Source: Selaginella moellendorffii
Taxonomy: Eukaryota; Streptophyta; Lycopodiopsida; Selaginellales; Selaginellaceae
Direction: 5' to 3'
DNA: 64,000 nucleotides
Assembly: GCF_000143415.4 (NCBI RefSeq)
Contig: NW_003314272.1
Span: 2,567,728-2,631,727, forward strand
Shown: positions 55,380 through 64,000 of the stretch, piece after piece
Position numbering within the stretch: the stretch's first letter is position 1
Layout of the letters: every line of letters begins with the position of its first letter
Made by a program: the position numbers and the translations under genes
The notes under the pieces: generated by a model
What the model saw: only the letters and a program-made list of their open reading frames with translations
The model's database searches: none
What the model was told of the DNA's origin: nothing

Positions 55380-56175
55380 GGGCATGCCACGCTGGATGCC
55401 ATGTCATCGTGACGTGGGACTTTGTCCTCTTTGCGCTCGATTCGGCCATGGGCACGGTACTTGTTCTTGCGGGCGAGTATGCGAGGTCTTTCTTCTGGAT
55501 CGGATTTCCCAGCACGGGGTCTCGTCGTGGACATCAATGATTCCAGCATTTGCCCAAAGTGCAAGCCAAGGATATCTTCAGTCATATGCCACGTACATTG
55601 TGTGGAATTTGTTAACGTTTTCTCTCACAAGAGAGGAAAATATATTTTGCTACAGAGGAATTTGAGCAAATACCTCAAACGGATCTGGTCTCCTGGACCG
55701 CAATTGTTGCTGCAAATGCCCAAAAAAGGGATCTTGGACGCCCGAAAGAGCTGCTTGATTGCATGCCCGAAGCACATTCTCGGCCTGTAAATACTGATCG
55801 GTTCATACGTGCAGCACGGAATATTTGCGGAGCAAAATATCTTTTCAGCGCAATGCAAGAAAGAGACACTGTGTCTTAGACCGCTTTGCCCACGTAGGGC
55901 ATCACGCCACTGTCCAGCTGCTCGACAGGATCAAGCTGGACGAGCTCAAGTTCGTATGCCTGCTCTCGTCGGTGGCCTATACGGGCACCGTGGACGAGGT
56001 CCAAGAGTGGTTCATGGCAATGGTGGCGGACAATTTCGTGGAGCCGACGCTGCAGCAGTACTGCTGCCTCATCGCAGCTTTGGCAAGGCCCGGGAGGCTG
56101 CGTGACGCAGAGGACCTCATTGTGGATGACACTCTTGCCAGCCTCAAGGAACCTACTTTCTTTGAGAGGAGGTAG
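55380..56175 (+). pseudogene. PPR gene relic
   Basis: The frame 55825-56175 reads like the last PLS-class PPR repeats: FVCLLSSVAYTGTVDEVQEW, then YCCLIAALARPGRLRDAEDL. Upstream sequence only yields scattered, frame-shifted PPR-like text, and no start or E/DYW region is seen. It was an organellar RNA-binding protein once and is now broken. Confidence 0.7.
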
Positions 56176-57476
56176 AGTGTGACTCTTTCTCTGTTTTATG
56201 CCAAGTGTGTCCGAGTAGCAAACAAACTCACGATTCGATCACACCTCCAAAGTTTAGGAACAACGATAAGAGCTTTCAACTTTACAAAGCGCAGACAAGC
56301 TTCTTTGTTTTCGAATGTCAAAATGTACTTTTGAGTGTTCAAAGGGAGGCATCAGTGTTTTCTCTTTTTTAAGTCAACTCCTCCTCAAACTCCTGATAAT
56401 TTGCCTTCTCATCCGCTAGAACCATATTCTAATCGCGAGAATATAATCAAAGCCGATGGTAGCCTCGATTGAAGACTCCCAGTTGAGACTCTTTGACAAA
56501 GGAACTACACAAGATGACAAGGAATTCGCAGCATCAGAGGCACAGTAGCGCTACTGGTTGGTTTTGTCTGGTGGTTTGGATTCCACAGAATCGTGAATTG
56601 GTGGCCTCTGGTACGCAGATTCTCTTTTTCTTTTTAATTGTCTCTGGTGTTCCACTGGGCTCCTGCTGTGCTTGATCTTGCTTGCATCAGTGATATTTCC
56701 ACCGTACAGCGAGAATCGGCACATGCATATGTGGTGCTTATATGGATTTTGCATGAAATATTTATATCATTCATATGTGGCATGCCCCGTGCCTTGAAAA
56801 GTTTTTTGTGTAGCACTAAAAAGTTCTATAGATCTCTTTTAACTCGGCCTCGCTTCTGATGTCACAAACAACTCAATTATTTTAACACTTGAAATTACAT
56901 GTGTTATTTATTTATTTATTTATTGCAAATTAAGTAAGGTACATCTACCCTTTGGAGGTGTATCTATGGCAATCAAATGTGATGCGAATGTGATGCGAAT
57001 GTGATGATACACACCTCTTAAAAAGGTGTGTATTTGAATTATTTAAATATATATGTGTGACTTACAAAATAATTTATAGACATAATTTTTTTTTCAAGAC
57101 ATTGGGCTTACACATAAGTATCATTATGTGCTCACACCCAAAAGCTTAGAAAAAGCTTGTGGAGGGGAACATTCACACCCTTAATCACTACAACTGCAGA
57201 CTTACACTCTGGTCCAAACCCTAACTCAACCACTTATACTTAATCATAGGATTAAGTGTAGCCTACGAAAAGAAATCCTGGTGGAAAACCACAAGAATCT
57301 AATGCCTATGTCACACTTATATGACTGCTTGTAAATCACACACATAACCAAGTGGAGAAGAAACTTTGCAGAATAAGTCTTTGCATCACATCCATACCCA
57401 CAAATTGCATGCAAAAGGAGTTACTAAAATCTCAATGGCAGTAACATCACATTGTCTAAGATATCTAGTTAACTTT
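56176..57476. other. AT-rich intergenic with a short hairpin
   Basis: No gene is recognised. A 10-bp perfect stem (atacacacct at 57007-57016 with aggtgtgtat at 57024-57033) lies just after the short tandem run aatgtgatgcg repeated near 56978-57005. These are MITE-like features but no clear terminal repeats were found. Confidence 0.4.
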
Positions 57477-57605
57477 GCTGCTCTCCGTGAGGTTCCACGC
57501 CAAGAGCTTCCTCTTGATGCTGGCGAGCTCACACTTGATCTCCGAGAAGGCGGCCTCACCAGCATCAAGAGGAAGCTCTTGGCATGGAACCTCATGGAGA
57601 GCAGC
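57477..57605. repeat. near-perfect inverted repeat, 51-bp arms, 27-nt loop
   Basis: The left arm 57477-57527 and right arm 57555-57605 match at 48 of 51 positions as inverted copies. In a minus-strand transcript the three mismatches become G-U pairs, giving an unbroken stem. The arms are GC-richer than the surrounding AT-rich DNA and read on the plus strand as ASIKRKLLAWNL-like text, so they probably derive from coding sequence. Confidence 0.9.
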
Positions 57606-58188
57606 ACCACCCCTGAGCTACGATTCTGGCTGCCCTCATCCACTCAGGCCCGCATGGCATGCCCCCTGTATATGTAGCATGTCTTACATTTTATTATAAC
57701 AATCAAAATATAATTGTGTATTATAATATTATATGTAATAAAAAATAAAAAATACTATTCTCACATAACTAGATATTTATATGCCATTACATATTACTTG
57801 TCATAGGTACCTGCCTCTCAAATATGCAATAAAAAATTGATTTCTATACTCATAACTTCATAATTAATCTTTGAAAATCAAACGAAATAAAATAATCAAA
57901 AATATTTAAATAAACTTTATTTATTATTTTTCCTGTTGTAAATTTATTTGTAGAAATTATTTAATCTTTTTTTACTAACTATGAAACCCACATCTACGTC
58001 ATCATTCTTCGCCAGGTGGCGCGCCTCACGCCCCAAATTTCCTGCCATTGGAATCTCAGCCGTTGCTTTGGCGGACGGCATCCACGACGCGGAATCGGCC
58101 ACTCACATTTTATTTCGTTATATAATTTGGGGCAGGGCATCCAGCTGATTGAAAATACCCGAGCTCTTTCAGCTAGAGAGCTCCATCC
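57606..58188. other. AT-rich upstream region of PDH E1-alpha
   Basis: Strongly AT-rich to about 58000, then GC-richer. Tatataatt (58118) lies about 70 bases upstream of the PDH start codon and may be its TATA element. No gene is seen. Confidence 0.4.
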
Positions 58189-59694
58189 ATGGCGGCCTCC
58201 TCTCTTGCCTCGCGCGCTGTGGCGTCTCTCAGCCCATCCATCTCCACCGGCGCCAGCCGCGACGACGCCGGATCTTCCAGTGTGGTAGGCTTTCACAAAA
58301 GGAGCAGCGCGTTCACGGGCAGGAGGGTCAGGATTTCGAGCGGCCATGGATCCTCCGCCGCGCACGGCAGGAGAAGCTGCGTTGTCGCCGCCACAGCGGC
58401 CCCTGTCAAAGAATCTCCTCCAAAGATCGCTGATGCGGTGAGTCCCTCCCTCTATTTTCACCTTATTCTCGACATAGATCTGGCCATGCAGCAATGCATG
58501 GCGATCGGCTATGGATTCCTGACGAAATTCTCGCCTGTCTCCCCAGCTCGTGACGAGGGAGGAGGGATTGGAGCTCTACGAGGACATGATCCTCGGGCGC
58601 TGCTTCGAGGATATGTGCGCCCAGATGTACTACCGCTCCAAGATGTTTGGATTCGTCCATCTCTACAACGGGCAGGAGGCCGTGTCCACGGGATTCGTCA
58701 AGGCGCTCAAGAAGGACGACTACATTTGCAGCACTTACCGGGATCACGTCCACGCGCTGAGCAAAGGCGTCCCCGCCAGGCAAGTGATGAGCGAGCTCTT
58801 CGGCAAAGCCACTGGCTGCTGCCGCGGACAAGGTGGATCCATGCATATGTTCTCCAAGGAGCACAGGCTGCTGGGAGGATTTGCCTTCATCGGAGAGGGA
58901 ATCCCCGTGGCGACTGGAGCAGCCTTCAACACCAAGTACTCGCGCGAAGTTCTCAAGGATCTCAGCGTGGACGCGGTGACGCTGGCGTTTTTCGGGGATG
59001 GAACTTGCAACAATGGCCAGTTCTTCGAGTGCTTGAACATGGCGGCGCTGTGGAAGCTCCCGATTGTCTACGTGGTGGAGAACAACCTCTGGGCGATCGG
59101 CATGGATCACTTTAGAGCTACGTCGGTGCCGGAGATCTGGAAGAAAGGAGAGGCTTTTGGCATGCCCGGAGTTCACGTCGACGGAATGGACGTGCTCAAA
59201 GTTCGCGAGGTGGCCAAGGAAGCCATTGCGAGGGCCCGGAGAGGTGACGGCCCGACGCTTGTCGAGTGTGAGACTTACCGGTATAGAGGCCATTCTCTCG
59301 CCGACCCGGACGAGCTCCGGAAGCCTGGTAAGTTTTGTTATTCTCTTCGTTTTTTGTGGAGTTTCTTCTTTGGTTCTTTCGAGGCTAAGCTTTTGCTCTT
59401 TTTTCTTTCTTTCCAGAGCAAAAGAACAAGTATGCTGTTCGCGATCCCATTGCTGCTTTCAAGAAGTACTTGCTGGAGAACGGACTGGCCAGTGAGGCGG
59501 ACTTGAAAGCCATCGAGAAGAAGATCGACGAGATTGTGGAGGATGCCGTGGAGTTTGCGGACGCGTCGCCTCTTCCGCCTCGCAGCCAGCTCCTCGAGAA
59601 CGTCTTTGCGGACCCCAGGGGCTTTGGTATCGGGCCAGATGGGAAATACAGGTGCGAGGATCCGGCCTTCACTGCTGGGACAGCGGAAGTATAA
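58189..59694 (+). CDS. plastid pyruvate dehydrogenase E1-alpha subunit
   Basis: E1-alpha, with E1-beta, binds thiamine diphosphate and decarboxylates pyruvate in the plastid complex that feeds fatty-acid synthesis. Exons 58189-58437, 58547-59327 and 59417-59694 total 435 aa, near the usual ~430. The first ~70 residues are Ser/Arg/Ala-rich transit sequence. The core reads [40 protein letters not shown], and the thiamine-binding motif [20 protein letters not shown] with NN 29 residues later ([13 protein letters not shown]). The regulatory-loop [17 protein letters not shown] segment precedes the second intron. Plastid rather than mitochondrial E1-alpha is inferred from overall similarity. Confidence 0.95.
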
Positions 59695-60264
59695 AACAAG
59701 GCGAGAAAATTTGGGACAACAGAGACAAAAACAACGGGGGGTTTTTTTATTAGCTTACAGTCCATTCCATTCCACGACAGCACAAAGGTATCAAACTACC
59801 ATTTTAAAACTGTTCGGGAGTTTTGAATCGTCCCATCAAAACTGTCAAATAGAAGAGATATAGCCGATACTTTGCTCCTTTGGTTTGCAATAAAGAACAC
59901 TTTGATTTTTCTATTCTTCTTTCGTGTCGAGACTGTATGGTCGGTGGGGCAATTCTCTTTGCATGAATTCTCTTCCAAAGTCATGACGGTCGTGGACGAC
60001 ATTTGTCAACTTCGTAGCTCAACCAACTGATTCTGCGTGCCTGACTTTGCTTTCTGTAAAAGTGAAACCAAAATCGTGAAAAGTAGCTGGAACAGCGAAG
60101 CTGCACGGCATACGTGACTGCTGCCTCCAAAGATCCAGCCGGCAGCGTTGCGTCGTTCGCGAGAGAGAGAGAGAACACAAGTATAATCTTTACATTCTCA
60201 ATGAACTTCTCAAAAGGAATGAAATGTAAGGAAAAGCCGACAGTATCACTCCCATAAAAGTAAA
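59695..60264. other. intergenic, nothing recognised
   Basis: The first ~100 bases are probably the 3' UTR of PDH E1-alpha. A short (GA)8 run lies near 60157-60174. No gene is seen. Confidence 0.45.
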
Positions 60265-60960
60265 GTGCAAAAGAGAAATGCCCTCTGTGAGCTGACGACC
60301 CGTCTTAAAGGTTTGATCAGTGAATTCAATCGAAATCACTCCGATACAAAGTTCGTAAAAGCGCAAGATTTAAAGACGCAAACTCGGTTGCACTGTGAAA
60401 CTCCGCTCCACATAGAAGTCCGCCAGTTCCCAGAGACACTCTCTCCACTGGTTCAACCACCAGCTCAGATTTTTTTTCTTGATTTTCTAACAGACGCCAA
60501 CAAGGACATCTGGGACGCACTTCGATGAGGGAGGTGGCAGGCCAGGGTCGTGGAGAGGGAGCTCCGTGACATGAAAATCCTAGCTAAGCAGGTACCATTC
60601 TTTCGCCTTGGCTCCGACTCGTTCAAGCGGGTGAGCACCTCGTGATCTAGCAGCCAAAGCCTCCGAGTTCATCATCCAGATGGCGATCAAGCCGGCGCCT
60701 TTGAATTACCGTCCGGACGCTGCCCGGGGTCTGCCGACTTGTCGAGAGACACCGAAGTCACCCCGATACTGCATTCATCAACGAGATGTGCATGAAGGCT
60801 TCCATGGCCTACAGGGATGGCGCGGCGTCGAGGCGTGCAGCGCTCAAGTACTTACTCCAGGACTATCTTCGGATGGAGTTTCTGGTTGATGCCAAGGACA
60901 TCGTGAGCGAAAGCTGCTGGCTATGGTTGGAGTTTGAAATAAAGAAGGCTTTGGCGGAAG
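60265..60960 (+). pseudogene. degenerate unrecognised coding sequence
   Basis: Frames such as DFLTDANKDIWDALR (60480-60525) and EMCMKASMAYRDGAASRRAA with LKYLLQDYLRMEFLVDAKDI (60780-60905) look like former coding sequence in different frames, separated by stops. I do not recognise it. It abuts the minus-strand kinase-like relic near 60.96 kb. Confidence 0.35.
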
Positions 60961-61890
60961 TGCCTACTTGCGGCAGCCACTGCACGTCGGCCTGGTTCAT
61001 GTACAAAGGATATCTGCGCCAAAAACACCACCAAATGGATCAGTTCCACTGATGCAACCACGGACATATACCGGTCCACTCCTTCAATCCCTCTTTCGAA
61101 GTCGACAGCCACGACATGCGTCAAGCCTCTGTCCACGAGCAGATTCTCCAGCCTCAGGTCCCCGTGCACGGCACCGGGGAAATGACCGGATGCTGCAAGC
61201 ACTTGCGAGCGAGGAGACAGACAGGCTGGAGTTCGGGTGATAGATCGCACAGCGTCCTGGAGATCTTGAACTCCATGAGCTCCATGAGCCACCGCCCGCT
61301 CAAAATCTCCGGAGCACAGCCATGCGAGGACCACTCAGCATGAACATTACTCCCGACTAGGCCAGAGCTTGCTTGTGTCCTCGGGCTTTGATCCTCTGGC
61401 AGCGAAGCTTTGCCAGCTTTGCTCGATTGCAAGTAGAGCTTTCCAGAGCTAAGCACCTCCACACCAACACCAGCGCAGTGAAGCTCCTGTAACGGATACG
61501 GGAGCCTCGCTGCTGCCAAGTCCAGCTCCACCGGTCCATGCCGCCTACGTCCTCCTGCAGAGATGCGAGCCTGTCCAGCGATATGCGAAAGGCCACCACC
61601 ATCCGGCATAGAGCATCCATCTCCTCGAAGTTGCTTCTACGCACCATCAGGCCCATCTTGAGCGGCTCGATCACTGGACTGGAAGCATACGGCCGCGCCT
61701 GAGATCTTCAAGAGCGAACCTGAAACCTCCAGCAGGAAGACGGGGCAGCGCTCGCAGCGAACCATGACGTCTTCGCGCGGTTCGTTCACCTCCTTCACGT
61801 AGTACCTGGATCCGCCAACCGCCCTGGCCACTGGAAGTGAGAGCAGGAAACCAATGGACGCTTTCGTTACGCCTCAGCAAGCTTTAGTTC
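60921..61890 (-). pseudogene. protein-kinase-like relic
   Basis: On the minus strand GAVHGDLRLENLLVDRGLTH followed by VVAVDFERG has the shape of a kinase catalytic loop (H-G-D-L-R-x-x-N) and a DFE in place of DFG, as in divergent kinase-like proteins. Upstream frames hold RYYVKEVNEPREDVMVRCER (about 61.8 kb) and RLPYPLQELHCAGVGVEVLS (about 61.46 kb), but in different frames and interrupted by stops. The nucleotide-binding Gly-loop is not clear. It is probably a dead gene. Confidence 0.5.
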
Positions 61891-62372
61891 ATGCCTTCAC
61901 TTGCCCAGTCATAGCTCGGTCTTAACAAGTTTGCAAGTTGGCTGTGTAGTTTCATAATACGTCGGCAGGCCGCTTTTTAGGGTTTACAGAAACTCTTTTC
62001 CTTTATTGAGCATGAGCAAGGGGACATTGATCGCGTCGCAGGGCGAGTAACTGCTGCCAGTACTTTTTGGCTTAAAAAAATGGAGGGGAGTTTTTTATTC
62101 AGTCATGCAAAGCTCAAGCAGGCAACGACTTTCGAGGTACTTCTTTTCTTTGCTTGCTTTGCTCTGCCTTTAGCTTCTTGTCGTCGTTGTTGTTAACTTA
62201 CGTTGGTCGTGGATTCCTTGTAATGCTACAGCTGTTTTCCAGATTTATTGCTTGCACAGAAGTTTCTCCCTTTAATTTTCTGTTTCTAGTTCCTCGGTGC
62301 CGATCATGCTTCTTGTTGAAATGCTTTTCCAATAGTCATTTGTGAAAACTCGGAAGATCCGAGTTTGAGACG
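61891..62372. other. intergenic upstream of the oxidase gene
   Basis: No gene is recognised. The region is T-rich from 62090 to 62340, consistent with an untranslated leader or promoter, but no specific element can be named. Confidence 0.4.
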
Positions 62373-64000
62373 ATGAGCTGCAAGTTTTCTGTGCCAATGT
62401 TGCCTCCTGCTGCTGCGTTGCTCCTTTGGGTCCTCGCGACTAATGTCGTGCTTGCAGCTCCACTTTCTCCAGTTCGCTGCGATGTTGCAACCGGGGCGTG
62501 CATGGTTTTCAACGCATATGGAACTTGGCCGGACAGGAGCCTTTGCAAGGTAGGGGAAGTAGCGTTTCCTTCCACGGAGCAGGAGCTGGTTGATATAGTC
62601 GCACACGGTGTGAAGAACAGGATGAAGATGAAGGTTGTGAGCAATTCAGCTCACAGCATTCCCAAGTTCGCGTGTCCTGGAGGGACTTCTGGCCTTGTCA
62701 TCAGCACGGCAAAATACTCCAGCAGAATAGTGGTGAGCGCGAGCTCCATGACTGTCACGGCGGACAGTGGTGTAGAGCTCTCGAGGCTTTTGCAGGAGAT
62801 TGGAAGCCACGGCCTGGCTCTTCCTTCGTCGCCTTATTGGAACGGGATTTCGCTTGGAGGGCTGTTAAGCACAGGGTCTCATGGAAGCTCCTTGTTCGGG
62901 AAAGGAAGTGCCGTTCACGAGTATGTGAAAGCGATGACGATGGTCATTCCAGCGCCAGAGAAGGAAGGTTTTGCGAAAGTTGTCAAGATCACTGAGCAGG
63001 ACGAAGATTTTATGAATGCTGCCAAGGTCTCACTCGGAGTTCTGGGAGTGATATCGCAGGTGACTTTGGCACTGCAGCCGATATTCAAGAGATCGGTGAC
63101 GAAGTTTGAGGCCTCCGACGTGAATCTGGAGAAAGAGATTCTAGAGTTTGGGAAGAACCACGAGTTTGGAGACGTCTCTTGGATTCCATCGAAGTACAAA
63201 CTCATCTACAGAGCAGACGACCGTGTTCCTGCGAGTACCAGCGGAGACGGCGTGAATGATTTCATTGGATTTCAACCGACGCTAGCCACTATAGTTGAAG
63301 CTCAAAGAGCTCTCGGTACGTACTGTTTCTGTTTGATAAAACAATAGCGACTCAGTACTCTTTTTCTTACAGAGGAAGCTTTCGAGATATCAGGTGACTC
63401 TCCTGGGAAGTGTGCCACTGGATTGGTGCAAACTCAAGCTCTTTTCACTACTGGGGAAGGCTTCAAGAAAAGCTCAGGTGGAGTTTTCACAGGCTACCCG
63501 GTCGTTGGTTTCCACCACAAGATCCAATCCTCCGGTGCCTGCCAGGCTTCAACCTCTAGACAACTCGTCTGTCCCTGGGATCCCACCGTGAGAGGCCTGT
63601 TCTACCATCAGACCACCGTCTCCATCTCGGTGGACAAGATCCAGGACTTCATCACCGACGTCAAGAAACTCAGAGCTCTAAATCCCGCCGCCCTGTGTGG
63701 AGTGGACCTCTACAATGGCTTCCTCATGCGCTACGTCCGAGCCTCGTCCGCATACCTGGGAAAGCAATCCGACGCAGTCGATGTGGACATAACTTACTAC
63801 CGAGCTCGCAGCGGGAACACTCCCAGGCTGGACGAGGACGTGCTGGAAGAGGTGGAACAGATGGCCTTGTTCAAGTATGGAGGCCTCCCGCACTGGGGGA
63901 AGAACAGGAACATCGCGTTTGGGCCTCACACCGCTGCCAAGTATCCCAAGCTGCAAGAGTTCCTGGCGGTGAAGAGCAAGCTTGATCCGGATGGTTTCTT
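62373..64000 (+). CDS. L-gulonolactone oxidase-like flavoprotein (partial, runs off the window)
   Basis: This belongs to the plant L-gulono-1,4-lactone oxidase family, FAD-binding enzymes related to the last step of ascorbate synthesis. Exon 1 is 62373-63315 and exon 2 starts at 63373 and continues past 64000. A hydrophobic signal peptide (LPPAAALLLWVLATNVVLA) suggests the secretory route or apoplast. The FAD-binding domain has AYGTWPDRSLCKVGEVAFPS, NSAHSIPKFACPGGTSG and ISLGGLLSTGSHGSSLFGKG; the His in SAHSIPK is at the usual flavin-contact position. The substrate-side domain contains SYYRAR-like ITYYRARSG and GLPHWGKNRN. The 3' end is outside the window. Confidence 0.9.

Noticed and set aside
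57366-57677. 103-codon frame across the inverted repeat
   Set aside because: It spans both arms of the hairpin and its loop; the coding look comes from the duplicated arms.
58463-59293. 276-codon minus-strand frame
   Set aside because: It is antisense to PDH E1-alpha.

Overview
The window is nuclear DNA of a land plant. Spliceosomal introns with GT..AG ends are mostly only about 45-110 nt long. Plastid-targeted nuclear genes, PLS-class PPR genes, a nuclear tRNA-Pro and degenerate Ty3-type retroelements are all present. The very short introns and the gene content fit a lycophyte of the Selaginella moellendorffii type best; that assignment is an inference from sequence style, not a database match.

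Layout. 0-5 kb: an unrecognised two-exon gene (-), a DYW-class PPR pseudogene with three visible lesions (-), and a GDSL esterase (-). 5-10 kb: a PARP-fold fragment and a broken Ty3-like element. 10-14 kb: a complete plastid-type ferroportin (IREG3/SLC40A3-like) with two homologous, equal-length versions of exon 4. 15-23 kb: an AP2 gene with a local frame problem, a ferroportin pseudogene, a cytochrome P450 with a P450 fragment behind it, and two divergent membrane-anchored epimerase-family genes. 25.7-32.5 kb: an aspartic protease gene with one in-frame stop, and an NSE4 pseudogene split by a complete LTR retrotransposon with a 5-bp target duplication. 32.6-34.4 kb: a Crinkler/RHS-type P-loop NTPase gene. 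34.9-54.2 kb is a conserved housekeeping block: NSE4, PRMT4/CARM1, SufB head-to-head with a nine-knuckle CCHC protein, VPS50/syndetin, the riboflavin-pathway phosphatase PyrP2 and the plastid phosphate transporter PHT2;1. 54-64 kb: tRNA-Pro(CGG), a Dof-derived zinc-finger protein, a PPR relic, a 51-bp inverted repeat, plastid pyruvate dehydrogenase E1-alpha, degenerate kinase-like sequence, and the start of an L-gulonolactone oxidase gene that runs off the window.

How the parts relate. Several genes serve the plastid: iron or metal transport (IREG3), Fe-S assembly (SufB), phosphate uptake (PHT2;1), flavin synthesis (PyrP2) and acetyl-CoA supply (PDH E1-alpha). The 16.6-19.25 kb and 34.4-36.5 kb intervals carry the same ordered series of ferroportin fragment, P450 and NSE4 (complementary parts are missing in each), so they are decayed copies of one segmental duplication.

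The most notable signals are the duplicated exon 4 of the ferroportin, whose phases forbid using both or neither copy and which swaps a predicted metal-site residue; the Crinkler/RHS-type NTPase in a plant genome; and two long fold-backs (57.5 kb and 40.4 kb) that could be small-RNA loci or MITE-like elements.
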